This document shows, in pieces, positions 33,153 through 42,290 of a stretch of DNA of 64,000 nucleotides. This DNA comes from Actinomycetales bacterium. Its GTDB lineage: Bacteria > Actinomycetota > Actinomycetes > Actinomycetales > Cellulomonadaceae. The number at the start of each line of letters is the position of its first letter. Within the stretch, counting starts at the first letter, position 1. Both the position numbers and the translations under genes were made by a program. A model generated the notes under the pieces. The model was not told the DNA's origin. It made no database searches and saw only the letters and a program-made list of their open reading frames with translations. The stretch is from the NCBI GenBank assembly GCA_020444245.1, contig JAHLLI010000004.1, positions 124,001 to 188,000 of the forward strand. Direction: 5' to 3'.

Positions 33153-34205
33153 TCAGCCGGTCACGTGCGCGACGATCGCCTCGACGACCTCGGCCGGGCG
33201 CTCGAGGTGCGGGCTGTGACCCACGCCCTCGAAGACGACCTCGCGGTACGAGCCGCCGGCGGCCGCGTAGGCGTCCAGGACGGCGCGGGTCTGGGTCACC
33301 ATCGGCTGCGGCGGCGCGACGTCGTCGCCGGGCCAGCCCGGGATCACGCCCGCCTTGCCGAGCATGTTGAGGTCGAAGTACGACTCGTCCGACACGATCG
33401 CGTCGGCGCTCCCACGGATCCACAGGATGGGCGGCTTGACCTCGAGGTCGACCAGGCCGGCGGTGGCGAAGTTGGTCGGGGCGAGCGAGTTGAGCACGCC
33501 TCGGGTGCCTGCGCCGAACCCGGGCCAGCTCTCGCTGGGCACGGCGTCGCCGGGGTAGTTCTCCGGGCCGGTGGCGGTGGTCAGCATCGACTCGACCCAC
33601 AGGTCCTCGTGCTCGCTCGCGAACCCGGGGGAGACGTAGCTGGAGCGGAACACGCTGCGCGGCGAGGTCGGGGCCTCGTCGGACGTGTCGCCGTTCGCGA
33701 GGCGTTGCACGAAGTCGGGATTGGCGCCGCCCCCGCCGGTGCCCGCGCCGTCGGGCGTGAGCAGCGAGCCGTCCGCCCGGGTCCCGCCGAAGCCGTACGG
33801 CGACACCGGCGCCTGGAGCGTGAGGCTGAGCACGGGGTGGTCGAGGGCGTACTGCATGACGACGCCGCCGCCCATCGACCAGCCGACCAGGTGCACCGCA
33901 CCGAGGCCCAGTGCCTCGAGGGTCGCGTGCACGTCGTCACTGAAGTCGCGGCAGCCCCGCGACGCGTCCAGGGGAAGGGTCTGCGTCCCGCCGAAGCCGC
34001 GCAGGTCGACCGCGATCACCCGCAGGCCCTCGGGCATCGCGAGCATGAGCTCCTGCCAGAACAGCGCCGACGAGACGTTGCCGTGCACCAGCACCACTGT
34101 GCGGTCGGCGGGTGTGCTCGCCTGGTCGGCGGCCCGTTCGAGGATGTTGACCGAGAGCCGTACGGTCGGGACGACCCGCGACGTGATGCCTGCCAAGAGC
34201 GTCAT
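33153..34205 (-). CDS. Alpha/beta hydrolase
   Basis: 350 residues from ATG 34205, with a strong AAGGAGG 6 bases upstream. The fold is shown by VVLVHGNVSSALFWQEL (oxyanion HGN), VIAVDLRGFGGTQ, the nucleophile elbow GWSMGGG and the C-terminal catalytic His in VGHSPHLERP. A Gly/Thr-rich insertion (GGTRADGSLLTPDGAGTGGGGANPD) lies in the cap. It is the last gene of the minus-strand catabolic run, 23 bases after the TetR gene. The substrate is unknown; an ester, lactone or 1,3-diketone would fit its neighbours. Confidence 0.85.
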   Translation of the reverse strand: MTLLAGITSRVVPTVRLSVNILERAADQASTPADRTVVLVHGNVSSALFWQELMLAMPEGLRVIAVDLRGFGGTQTLPLDASRGCRDFSDDVHATLEALGLGAVHLVGWSMGGGVVMQYALDHPVLSLTLQAPVSPYGFGGTRADGSLLTPDGAGTGGGGANPDFVQRLANGDTSDEAPTSPRSVFRSSYVSPGFASEHEDLWVESMLTTATGPENYPGDAVPSESWPGFGAGTRGVLNSLAPTNFATAGLVDLEVKPPILWIRGSADAIVSDESYFDLNMLGKAGVIPGWPGDDVAPPQPMVTQTRAVLDAYAAAGGSYREVVFEGVGHSPHLERPAEVVEAIVAHVTG

Positions 34206-34228
34206 TGCTCCTCCTTGGGAGTGTCCCC

Positions 34229-34837
34229 TCACTCCACCCCGCGACGGATCAGCTCGATCGTGCCGCGCAGGTGGTTGCGCATGTCGTGCAGGGTCATGCG
34301 GTCGGTGAGGTTCTGGAAGATGAAGATGTCGGTCATGAAGTGCACGCACAGGTCCGCCAGCACCGACTTGTCGACGTCGGGACGGATCACCCCGTTCTCC
34401 TGGTCCCGCTCGATCGCGAGCAGGAACAGGTCGTGGTAGCGCGTCTTGATCGCGCGGATGAGGTTCAGCGACACCCCTGAGGCGTGGCTGTACATCACCT
34501 TGCCCATCTGGATGTGCAGCGGGTGGCGCGCGAGGTACTCCGTGTCCATCGCGTAGAAGTGCTCGAAGAAGGTCAGGAACGGGCTGGTGAGGTAGTAGTC
34601 GAACGCCGGCTTGGTGTACTCCCGACGCTCCTCGCGCAGCCGCTCGAAGGCGTAGACGTAGAGGTCTTCCTTGGTCTCGAAGTACTGGTAGATGCTCCCG
34701 CGGGGGATCCCGGCGGCCCGCACGATGTTGGAGAGCTTCGCCTCCTCGACGTTGCGCTTGCTGAACTCGTCGAGCGCGGCCGCCATCACCGCCTCCTGCT
34801 TGGCCGCAGGGAGGTTCAGGAAGGTCTGTGTGGGCAT
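34229..34837 (-). CDS. TetR-family transcriptional regulator
   Basis: 202 residues. The N-terminal helix-turn-helix domain (about 10-57) has FSKRNVEEAKLSNIVRAAGIPRGSIYQYFETKEDLY. The C-terminal ligand domain has no recognised subfamily signature. It is a plausible repressor of the surrounding catabolic genes, but none of the ATGAC-N6-GTCAT palindromes found at the liv/hydratase promoters lies upstream of it. The 108-base gap before it holds a different palindrome, CTGTG-AG-CACAG at 34859-34870, which may be its own operator. Confidence 0.85.
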   Translation of the reverse strand: MPTQTFLNLPAAKQEAVMAAALDEFSKRNVEEAKLSNIVRAAGIPRGSIYQYFETKEDLYVYAFERLREERREYTKPAFDYYLTSPFLTFFEHFYAMDTEYLARHPLHIQMGKVMYSHASGVSLNLIRAIKTRYHDLFLLAIERDQENGVIRPDVDKSVLADLCVHFMTDIFIFQNLTDRMTLHDMRNHLRGTIELIRRGVE

Positions 34838-34945
34838 GTGGTCCCGCCTCGCGCCGGTCTGTGAGCACAGCAGGTCCGCCGGACGGCACGGACCGCCGCC
34901 CGAGGAGTGCAGGGAAAGTATGGTCCACGAGCGGACCGTGCCCGA

Positions 34946-36121
34946 TCAGCACGCCTCGTACACCGTCGCGATGCCCATCCCACCACCGATGCACAGCGTC
35001 GCGAGTCCGCGCCGCGAGCCCCGCCTGGCCATCTCGTGCAGGAGGGTCACCACGATCCGCGCCCCCGAGGCGCCGATGGGGTGCCCCAGCGCGATGGCGC
35101 CGCCGTTGACGTTGACCCGGGACCAGTCCCAGCCGAGCTCCTGACCGACGGCGAGGGCCTGCGCGGCGAACGCCTCGTTCGCCTCGACGAGGTCGAGGTC
35201 GTCCACCTTGAGGTCCGCCTTGGCCAGAGCCCGTCGGGTCGCCTCGATGGGTCCCACGCCCATGATCGACGGGTCGACGCCTGCCTGCCCCCAGCCGACG
35301 AGCTTGACCATCGGCGTGAGGCCGAGCTCCTCGACGGCCTCGCCGCTGGCGAGCACGAGCGCCGCCGCGCCGTCGTTGATGCCCGACGCCGAGCCCGCGG
35401 TCACCGTGCCGTCCTTCTTGAACGCGGGCCGGAGCTTGGCGAGCGCCTCGGCCGTGGTGGCGCGGGGGTACTCGTCGACCGCGAACTCGACGGTCTGGCG
35501 CTTGACGGTGACCGGCACCGGCACGATCTCGTCGGCGAACTGGCCCGCGGCGACCGCGGCCGCGGCCTTGGTCTGGGACTCCAGGGCGAAGGCGTCCATC
35601 CGTTCGCGGTCGATGCCCCACTGCTCGGCGACGTTCTCGGCGGTGATGCCCATGTGGTCGCCGCTGAACACGTCGGTCAGCCCGTCGACGAGCATCGAGT
35701 CCCGCATCGGCGTCTCGCCCATCCGGGCGCCCCAGCGGGCCGAGGGCACGAGGTACGGCGCCGCCGACATGTTCTCCGTGCCGCCGACCACGACCACGTG
35801 GGCGTCGCCCGCGAGGATCGCCCTGGCACCCGCGACGATCGTCTTCATCCCGGACCCGCACAGCATGTTGACGGTGGTCGCGGTGACCTCCACCGGGATC
35901 CCCGCTGCGACGGCCGCCTGCCGGGCGACGTTCTGCCCGCTGCCGGCCGCGAGGACGCAGCCCAGGAACACCTCGTCGACCCGGTCGGGTGCGACGCCCG
36001 CTCGGCGCAGCGCCTCGGCGACCACCACGGCGCCGAGCTCGGCTGCCGGGGTGTCCTTGAGGCTGCCGCCGAAGCTGCCGATCGCGGTCCGGCACGCGGA
36101 GACGATGTAGAGGTCGGTCAC
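34946..36121 (-). CDS. Acetyl-CoA acetyltransferase (thiolase)
   Basis: 391 residues, normal for a degradative or biosynthetic thiolase. The acyl-binding Cys88 is in VNMLCGSGMK, the catalytic His in NGGAIALGHPIGASGAR and the second Cys, Cys377, in CIGGGMG. It cleaves 3-oxoacyl-CoA with CoA or condenses two acetyl-CoA. The start is GTG 36121 with GGAGG upstream. It sits in the same minus-strand run as the CoA-transferase and KASIII-like genes, and together with the divergent hydratases and dehydrogenase would complete a beta-oxidation turn. Confidence 0.93.
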   Translation of the reverse strand: MTDLYIVSACRTAIGSFGGSLKDTPAAELGAVVVAEALRRAGVAPDRVDEVFLGCVLAAGSGQNVARQAAVAAGIPVEVTATTVNMLCGSGMKTIVAGARAILAGDAHVVVVGGTENMSAAPYLVPSARWGARMGETPMRDSMLVDGLTDVFSGDHMGITAENVAEQWGIDRERMDAFALESQTKAAAAVAAGQFADEIVPVPVTVKRQTVEFAVDEYPRATTAEALAKLRPAFKKDGTVTAGSASGINDGAAALVLASGEAVEELGLTPMVKLVGWGQAGVDPSIMGVGPIEATRRALAKADLKVDDLDLVEANEAFAAQALAVGQELGWDWSRVNVNGGAIALGHPIGASGARIVVTLLHEMARRGSRRGLATLCIGGGMGIATVYEAC

Positions 36122-36146
36122 GGGAGGTCCTCCGTCCGGGTTGGCG

Positions 36147-36965
36147 TCACGCGATCGTGATGCCGGTGGTCTGGTGGTTGACGAAGCCGAGCACCAGCGC
36201 GGTGAACTCGGCCGGCTTCTCGTACATCGCCGCGTGCCCCGCGCCCTGGATGACCACGTGGGCCGCGCCGGGGATCCCGGCGACCAGCTCGGTCTGGTTG
36301 GGCAGGGGCGTGACGTGGTCGTGCTCGGAGCTGAGGACCAGGGTCGGCGCCGTGATCCGGGCCAGGCCCTCGCGCTCGTCGTGCGTCTCGGCGCTCCTGG
36401 TCAGGCGAGCAAAGGCGTCGTAGACGTCGGCGGTGAAGGTCTGGACGAAGAACTCCTCGCGGGCGGAGATCCAGTCGTGGTTGGCCTGGTAGAAGCCGGG
36501 GGAGTAGACCACCGGGATGCACGTCCTGAAGAACACGTGGCCGTCGTGCGTGCTCATCGCGTGCTCCCATGACCTGCCGATGTCCCGCAGCCACGCCGAG
36601 GTCCAGGCCGTCGTGTTCGCCAGCACGAGCTTGTCGACCCGCTCCGGGTGGCGGGAGGCGAGGCGCAGCGCCACCTCGCCGCCGTAGCTGATGCCGCACA
36701 GGTGCGCCCGGTCCAGCCCCACGTGGTCGAGCAGGGCGAGCACGACCCGCTCCTGGAGCTCCTGGGTGTACTCGTGGTCGACCTTGCCGCTGGCGCCCTG
36801 GTCGACGAGGTCCACCAGGAGGAGCCGGTTGCGCGCGCTGAAGGCCGGCACGAACGCGCGCCAGGACGCGCAGGACATGAAGATGCCGTTGAGCACGACG
36901 AGGGGCTCACCCGAGCCGTGGTCCTCGTAGTAGATCGGCACGCCGTCGACGTCGAACGTGGCCAC
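36147..36965 (-). CDS. Alpha/beta hydrolase
   Basis: 272 residues from GTG 36965, 4 bases after the CoA-transferase stop. The oxyanion loop is VVLNGIFMSCASW, the nucleophile elbow GISYGGE, the acid lies in LSSEHDHVTPLPN and the His in GAGHAAMYEKP. It is short, with a small cap. The Ser-Asp-His triad is complete. It resembles 3-oxoadipate enol-lactonase or C-C bond hydrolases in size; the substrate is not identifiable. Confidence 0.85.
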   Translation of the reverse strand: MATFDVDGVPIYYEDHGSGEPLVVLNGIFMSCASWRAFVPAFSARNRLLLVDLVDQGASGKVDHEYTQELQERVVLALLDHVGLDRAHLCGISYGGEVALRLASRHPERVDKLVLANTTAWTSAWLRDIGRSWEHAMSTHDGHVFFRTCIPVVYSPGFYQANHDWISAREEFFVQTFTADVYDAFARLTRSAETHDEREGLARITAPTLVLSSEHDHVTPLPNQTELVAGIPGAAHVVIQGAGHAAMYEKPAEFTALVLGFVNHQTTGITIA

Positions 36966-36969
36966 GGCC

Positions 36970-38322
36970 CTACCGCCCGGCCGCTGCGACCGTCGGGACC
37001 GAGGGCGCCACCGAGATGAAGCCGCACCGCACGGCCTCGTCGTAGAGCTCCTCGCGGAAGTCCGGGTGGGCGATCGAGATGAGCCGCTCGACGCGTTCGG
37101 CGATCGTGGTGCCGCGCAGGTTGACCGCGCCGTACTCGGTGACCACCCAGTCGACGTCGTTGCGGGACAGCGACACCGCGGCCCCCGGGCGCAGGGTGGG
37201 CACGATCTTCGAGATGACCCGGGTCTCGCCGGTCGCGCGGTCGGTCTTCTCGACGGTGCTGTACAGCGCGATGATCGACCGGCCGTTGCGCGAGCGCTGC
37301 GCCCCGGTGGCCGTGTCCGACTGGCCCCCGGTGCCCGAGATCTGCTGGGTGCCGATCGACTCCGAGCAGCACTGGCCGGTCAGGTCGATCTCGATGCTCG
37401 TGTTGATGCTCACCTGGTTGTCGTTGCGCGCGATGAGCCAGGGGTTGTTGACCTCCTCGCCGCGTCCGGTCCAGCAGTCCGGGTTCCGGTCGATGAACTC
37501 GTACATCTCCGCGCTGCCGAGCGCGAACGCGAACACCGCCTTGCCGACGTCGACCTGCTTGCGGGCGCCGGTGACGACACCGGCCTTCATCAGGTCCATG
37601 ATCCCGGTGGTCATCATCTCGGTGTGGATGCCGAGGTCCTTCTTCTCGAGCAGGTAGCCGCACACCGCGTTGGGGATGCCGCCGATCCCCACCTGGATGC
37701 AGTCGCCGTCGTCGACGAGGTCCGCGATCGTCCGGCCGATGACCAGGTCCCGGTCGTTCGGTGCGGCGGCGGGGATCGTCCCGGGCCGCCCGTCCGACTC
37801 GATCACGTAGTCGATCGAGTCCCAGTCGAGGTAGTTCTGCCCGTAGGAGTACGGCGCGTTCGGGCTGATCTCGAGGATCCGCAGGTCCGCGTCGCGGGCG
37901 ATCATCTCCTCGTACGTGTTGCCGCACGCGAACCGGGTCCGGCCGGACGCCTCGGGCATCGAGGCGAGCGAGATCATGATGCGCGAGCGCCGGTGGCTGT
38001 TGCGCTTGGTCCCCGCCAGGTGCAGGTGGTTGGGGATGAAGCTGACCCGCCCGGTGCCGGCCAGCTTGCGCAGCGGCGGGGTCGAGAACCAGCAGTCGAT
38101 CTTGAACGACGACCGGATGTTCTCCTCGGAGAGGTACTCGCCCGGCACGGTCGGCAGGCAGTTGGTGATCGTGACGTCGCTGACCCGGTCGGCGATGCGG
38201 TGCAGGCTGCCGAGGAACGCCGGCGGCTCGTTGGCCCCGAGGCCGACGGTGATGTTGTCGCCGTCGGAGACGAGGTCCAGCGCCTGGTCGACGGTGATGA
38301 GCTTGGAGCGGTAGTCGAACAT
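36970..38322 (-). CDS. Acetyl-CoA hydrolase/4-hydroxybutyrate-type CoA-transferase
   Basis: 450 residues from ATG 38322. Family features are ITVGLGANEPPAFL, CIQVGIGGIPNAVCGYL, the catalytic Glu in GIHTEMMTTGIMDL, and TEYGAVNLRG near the end. The family moves CoA from acetyl-CoA or another donor to a carboxylic acid such as 4-hydroxybutyrate, or hydrolyses acetyl-CoA. As there is no CoA ligase in the cluster, this is the likely activating enzyme. Its start overlaps the KASIII-like stop in ATGA, implying coupled translation of the two. Confidence 0.9.
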   Translation of the reverse strand: MFDYRSKLITVDQALDLVSDGDNITVGLGANEPPAFLGSLHRIADRVSDVTITNCLPTVPGEYLSEENIRSSFKIDCWFSTPPLRKLAGTGRVSFIPNHLHLAGTKRNSHRRSRIMISLASMPEASGRTRFACGNTYEEMIARDADLRILEISPNAPYSYGQNYLDWDSIDYVIESDGRPGTIPAAAPNDRDLVIGRTIADLVDDGDCIQVGIGGIPNAVCGYLLEKKDLGIHTEMMTTGIMDLMKAGVVTGARKQVDVGKAVFAFALGSAEMYEFIDRNPDCWTGRGEEVNNPWLIARNDNQVSINTSIEIDLTGQCCSESIGTQQISGTGGQSDTATGAQRSRNGRSIIALYSTVEKTDRATGETRVISKIVPTLRPGAAVSLSRNDVDWVVTEYGAVNLRGTTIAERVERLISIAHPDFREELYDEAVRCGFISVAPSVPTVAAAGR

Positions 38323-39356
38323 CACTTCGCCTTTCCCCAGCGGATGCAGGTGGAGGCCCACACGTAGCCGATGCCCGCGGCGATGAGCGTGACCAGCGAG
38401 CCGTCGGTGACCTTCCCGCTGGTCAGCCCAAGGTGCAGGGTCAGCATCTGGTCGACCTGGCCGATGTGGCCGTAGTCCTCGAGGTAGGTGGTCTGGTCCT
38501 CGGTGAGGCCGAGGTCCGCGAGCATCGCCAGGTGCTGGCTGCGCTTGAAGTGCAGCACCCCGAGGTAGTCGATGTCGGAGCGGGTCAGGCCGCCGCTCTT
38601 GCGCAGGCTCTCGTCGATGCACGTGTACCAGTTGGTGAGGCTGGTCGCGTTGAGCCGGTCCTTCATGCGCACCGGGTCCATCAGCCGCAGCGACCGGTAG
38701 CCCTCGGCGACGTTGTCCGCGGTGAACGGCTCGGCGATGCCACCGATCTCGACCCCGGCGATGCGGGCCAGCGACCCGTCGGACAGGATGTGGGTGCCGA
38801 GGATGAGGTTCTCGTCCATGCCCTTGCGGACCAGGAACGCCCCGCCCCCGGCGCCGAGGTTGAAGAACATCGACGCGGTGCTGTCGGTGTAGTCGACGAA
38901 GTCGCCGTTGCGGTAGCCCCCGGCGACCAGGACGGTGTCGATGTCGTCGTCCGCCAGGAGCATGTCCTTGGCCATCTTGAGCGCGGTGAGCGTGGTGCAG
39001 CAGCGGTTGGCCACGTCGATGCCCCAGGCGTTGGTGGCCCCGATCCGGTCCTGGATGTACAGCGCCGACGTGGTGAGCGCGTACTCCTTCCACTCCTCGC
39101 CGATGCACAGGATGACGTCGATCTCGAGCGGGTCCAGGCCGGTGCGCTCGAGCGCGTCGAGCGCGGCGAGCGCGCCCATCTCCTGGGTGCCGTCGTCGGG
39201 GCCGGGCACCGGCTTGGCGACGATGCCGAGCTTGTCGACCACGGCCTGCTCGGACCAGACCCCGCCGGTCGCCTCCGAGATGTCGTGCGCGGTCATGACC
39301 GGCTCGGGCAGGTACAGCCCGTAGCCGAGGATGCCGACGTTCTCCTGCGTGCTCAT
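38322..39356 (-). CDS. KASIII-like 3-oxoacyl synthase family enzyme
   Basis: 344 residues from ATG 39356 (GTG 39359 possible) after GAGG. It has the thiolase fold of the FabH/HMG-CoA synthase group. The putative nucleophile is the first Cys of DVANRCCTTLTALK, at the FabH position. A His in LGVLHFKRSQH aligns with the FabH His. Where FabH has Asn, this protein reads YGHIGQVDQ. It may therefore not be a standard condensing enzyme; it could cleave or transfer an acyl group. It is tightly coupled to the CoA-transferase. Function beyond the superfamily is inference. Confidence 0.8.
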   Translation of the reverse strand: MSTQENVGILGYGLYLPEPVMTAHDISEATGGVWSEQAVVDKLGIVAKPVPGPDDGTQEMGALAALDALERTGLDPLEIDVILCIGEEWKEYALTTSALYIQDRIGATNAWGIDVANRCCTTLTALKMAKDMLLADDDIDTVLVAGGYRNGDFVDYTDSTASMFFNLGAGGGAFLVRKGMDENLILGTHILSDGSLARIAGVEIGGIAEPFTADNVAEGYRSLRLMDPVRMKDRLNATSLTNWYTCIDESLRKSGGLTRSDIDYLGVLHFKRSQHLAMLADLGLTEDQTTYLEDYGHIGQVDQMLTLHLGLTSGKVTDGSLVTLIAAGIGYVWASTCIRWGKAK

Positions 39357-39384
39357 CACTGCCTCGTGAACTCGTGGTGGTGCG

Positions 39385-39421
39385 ACGGGCCGGGGGCCGC
39401 CGGGGGCGGCCCCCGGCCCGT
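39385..39421 (-). terminator. Perfect 17-bp hairpin after the substrate-binding protein gene
   Basis: 39385-39401 (ACGGGCCGGGGGCCGCC) pairs perfectly with 39405-39421 around a GGG loop, 7 bases beyond the stop of the transport-protein gene. It may end or attenuate the transport transcript before the KASIII-like gene, giving more transporter than enzyme. Confidence 0.75.
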
Positions 39422-39428
39422 GCGCGTG

Positions 39429-40727
39429 CTACTGACCGAGCAGGCTGTCGATGCTCTGGAGCGGCTCGACCTGCTCCCAGCCGACCGGGTTGGCGTCGCT
39501 GACCGGCACGACCTTGGACAGGCTCATCTGCTGGGTGCCCTTGCGCTGCCCGTTGCTGAAGTCGATCGTCCCGCCGAAGGGGTTCTGGATCGGGGCCTCC
39601 TCCATGGCGGCCTTGTAGGAGTCCCAGGTGACGTCCTTGCCCTCGAGGCGCTTGAGCCCCTCGACGAAGAACGACGCGGCGATCCAGCCGGTCTGGGCGT
39701 AGACGTTGCTGGCGTACTCGGGGTCGACGTTGGCCTGGAAGTCCGCGAGCGAGGCCTTGGCGGTGTCGCTCGAGTAGTCCACCCAGCCGGGCCCGTACAG
39801 GTCGAACTTGCCCTGGATGTCGCCGCTGACGGCGTCGCTCATGGCCGACGACACGTTGACGTAGGAGGTGATCGCGTCCTTGTCGACGCCCTGCGCGGCG
39901 AGCTCCTTGACGATCGTCGGCATCGTGGCCTGGATGGCCGCGATGATGACGAAGTCGACGTCGGCGTTCTTGATGGACGTCACGGCCGCGGACACGTCGG
40001 CGGTACCGGCGGCGACCTGCTCCTCGACGTAGTCGATGCCGTCCATCGACTCGATCTGCGAGACGGCACCCTTCTCCAGGTCGGAGCCGGCGTCGTCGTT
40101 GGTGTAGATGATGCCGATCTTCTTGGCGCCGAACTTGCCGGCCGCGTAGGCGGCCATGAGGCCGCCCTCGGTGCGGTACAGCGGCTGGACGGGGAAGAGG
40201 TTGGCGCCCTCGGCGTCGGTCTTGGCGTCCTCCGCGTAGAGCTGGCCGATGCCGGTGGCGAAGTACACCGACGGGATGCCGGACTCCTTGAGGGTGTCGA
40301 CCGTCGCGGCGACGACCGGCGTGCCGAAGTGGCCCACGATCGCGAAGACCTTGTCGTCCTCGATGAACTTCGTCAGGGCTGCTGCGCCCTTGGCGGGGTC
40401 GAACTCGTCGTCGGTGTGCAGGAGCTTGATCGTCCGGCCGTCGATGCCGCCGTCCTTGTTGACCATGTCCAGGTACCCCTGGATGCCGGCGATGAACGGC
40501 ACGCCCACCGGGGCGTAGGCCCCGGAGGTGGCGGCGCTGTTGGCGATGAGGACCTCGGTGTCCGTGATGCCCTGGACCTTGCCGCCCGAACCGCCGTCGG
40601 TCGAGGCGCTGCCGCTCCCGTCCCCGGCGTCGTTGCCGGTGTCGGCGGCCGCGCCGCCGGCGCACCCTGCCATCATCAAGGCGAGCGACGCGGCGAGCGC
40701 CGTCGCGAGGAACTTCGTGCTCTTCAC
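39429..40727 (-). CDS. HAAT/Liv-type ABC substrate-binding lipoprotein
   Basis: 432 residues from GTG 40727 with GAAGGAG upstream. A lipoprotein signal ends in LMMAGC (Cys22), followed by a Gly/Ser/Asp-rich linker (about 25-50). The body is a type I periplasmic-binding fold (Peripla_BP_6): ANSAATSGAYAPVGVPFIAG, DDEFDPAKGAAALTKFIEDDKVFAIVGHFGT, IGIIYTNDDAGSDL. Family members bind branched-chain amino acids, amides or small aromatic and aliphatic acids. It overlaps the ATPase gene by 4 bases. The ligand is not known but is probably the substrate of the surrounding pathway. Confidence 0.92.
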   Translation of the reverse strand: MKSTKFLATALAASLALMMAGCAGGAAADTGNDAGDGSGSASTDGGSGGKVQGITDTEVLIANSAATSGAYAPVGVPFIAGIQGYLDMVNKDGGIDGRTIKLLHTDDEFDPAKGAAALTKFIEDDKVFAIVGHFGTPVVAATVDTLKESGIPSVYFATGIGQLYAEDAKTDAEGANLFPVQPLYRTEGGLMAAYAAGKFGAKKIGIIYTNDDAGSDLEKGAVSQIESMDGIDYVEEQVAAGTADVSAAVTSIKNADVDFVIIAAIQATMPTIVKELAAQGVDKDAITSYVNVSSAMSDAVSGDIQGKFDLYGPGWVDYSSDTAKASLADFQANVDPEYASNVYAQTGWIAASFFVEGLKRLEGKDVTWDSYKAAMEEAPIQNPFGGTIDFSNGQRKGTQQMSLSKVVPVSDANPVGWEQVEPLQSIDSLLGQ

Positions 40728-41479
40728 GGTGTCTCCTTCGTGTTCTTCTCCGGGTGCTTGCCGCCCGAGCCGAGGTAGGCCTCGACGAGCGCGTGGTCCT
40801 GGATGAGGTCTGCCGCCGGGCCCTCGATGTGATTGCGCCCGGTGGCGAGCACGTAGGCGTAGTCGGCGATCTTGAGCGTCTGGAGGGCGTTCTGCTCGAC
40901 GATGAGGACGGTCGTGCCCTCGGCCCTGATCTCGGCGAGGATCCGGAAGATGTCCTGCACGACGAGCGGGGCCAGGCCCAGCGACGGCTCGTCGAGCAGC
41001 AGCAGCCTCGGGCTCGCCATGAGCGCCCGTGCGATGGCGAGCATCTGGAGCTCGCCGCCGGAGAGGGTGTAGGCCAGCTGGGTCCGGCGCTCCGCCAGCC
41101 TCGGGAAGTACCCGTAGCAGCGTTCGAAGTTCGCAGCGACCTGCGCGCGGCTGCGGACGGTGAAGGCTCCGGTGCGCAGGTTCTCCTCGACCGTGAGGTC
41201 GGCGAACACCTGCCTGCCCTCGGGGGACTGGGCGATGCCGAGCCTGGTCACCTTCTCCGCGTCGAGGTGGGTGATGTCGCGGCCCTCGTAGGTGATCGAA
41301 CCGCCGGCGACCGGTGTCAGACCGGACACGGCCCGCAGGGTCGACGTCTTCCCGGCACCGTTGGCGCCGAGCAGGGCGACCACCGTGCCCTGCGGAACGT
41401 CGAGGTCGATGCCCCGCACGGCCTCGACCGCGCCGTAGCGGATGACGAGCCCACGGATCGACAGGGCGTGGTCAGTCAT
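40724..41479 (-). CDS. livF: HAAT ABC transporter ATPase, LivF type
   Basis: 251 residues from ATG 41479 after GGGAGAG; GTG 41485 is possible. Walker A is GANGAGKTS, the signature LSGGELQML and Walker B LLLLDEPSLGLAP. LFP-type endings such as ARALMASP and VLIVEQNA are characteristic of LivF. It overlaps livG by 8 bases and the binding-protein gene by 4. The symbol denotes transporter class and does not prove leucine transport. Confidence 0.92.
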   Translation of the reverse strand: MTDHALSIRGLVIRYGAVEAVRGIDLDVPQGTVVALLGANGAGKTSTLRAVSGLTPVAGGSITYEGRDITHLDAEKVTRLGIAQSPEGRQVFADLTVEENLRTGAFTVRSRAQVAANFERCYGYFPRLAERRTQLAYTLSGGELQMLAIARALMASPRLLLLDEPSLGLAPLVVQDIFRILAEIRAEGTTVLIVEQNALQTLKIADYAYVLATGRNHIEGPAADLIQDHALVEAYLGSGGKHPEKNTKETP

Positions 41480-42290
41480 CGTCACGCTCTCCCAGGTAGG
41501 CCTCGTGGACCCGGACGTCGCGCTGGATCTCCTCCGGCGTGCCCAGCGCCAGGAACTTGCCGAAGGAGATGGCGCAGATCCGGTCGCAGACGTTCATGAC
41601 CAGCCCCATGTCGTGCTCGACGAGGAGCACCGAGCAGCCGAACCTGTCGCGGATCTGACGGATGGTGTCGGCCAGCTGCTCGGTCTCGGACTCGTTGAGG
41701 CCGGCGGCGGGCTCGTCCAGGATGATCAGCCGGGGCTCGGCCATGAGGGTGCGCGCCATCTCCAGACGCTTGCGCACCCCGTACGGCTGGCCGCCGGCGA
41801 TCTGGTCCGCGAGGTGGTCGATGGACAGGAAGCTGAGCGCCTCGCGCGCCTTCTCCCGGTACTGCGCCTCTTCCTTGCGGGCGCCCGGGAGGCGCAGCAT
41901 CTGGGAGAGCATCGAGGCCTTGAAGTCGACGTGGCCCCCGATCAGCACGTTGTCGAGCACGGACAGCTCGGGGATGATCTCGACGTTCTGGAACGTGCGC
42001 ACCAGGCCGTACCTGATGACCCGGTGGACGGGCTCGCCGACCAGGTCGATCGCGTCGGAGCCGTGGTGCCCGGCACGGTCCAGCCGCTCGGCCCCTGGGG
42101 CGAACCAGACCGCCCCGGCGTCGGGCCGGTAGAACTGCGTGATGCAGTTGAACACCGTGGTCTTGCCTGCGCCGTTGGGCCCGATGAGGCCGAAGACCTC
42201 GGTGTCGGCGACCGAGAACGAGAGGTCGTCCAGGGCCTTGAGGCCGCCGAAGCTGATGGACAGGCCCTCGACCCGCAGCACGTCGCTCAT
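41472..42290 (-). CDS. livG: HAAT ABC transporter ATPase, LivG type
   Basis: 272 residues from ATG 42290. Walker A is GPNGAGKTT and Walker B LIILDEPAAGLNE, followed by the switch VEHDMGLVM; all are LivG hallmarks. The signature region reads PYGVRKRLEMAR, where the family usually has YGQQRRLE. A 20-residue insertion follows the Q-loop region (WFAPGAERLDRAGHHGSD). ATGA overlap joins it to livM. Confidence 0.9.
   Translation of the reverse strand: MSDVLRVEGLSISFGGLKALDDLSFSVADTEVFGLIGPNGAGKTTVFNCITQFYRPDAGAVWFAPGAERLDRAGHHGSDAIDLVGEPVHRVIRYGLVRTFQNVEIIPELSVLDNVLIGGHVDFKASMLSQMLRLPGARKEEAQYREKAREALSFLSIDHLADQIAGGQPYGVRKRLEMARTLMAEPRLIILDEPAAGLNESETEQLADTIRQIRDRFGCSVLLVEHDMGLVMNVCDRICAISFGKFLALGTPEEIQRDVRVHEAYLGERDDD

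Noticed and set aside
36970-40665. A 1231-codon frame that includes the CoA-transferase
   Set aside because: Only its last 450 codons are real. The upstream part overlaps the KASIII-like and binding-protein genes in another frame.
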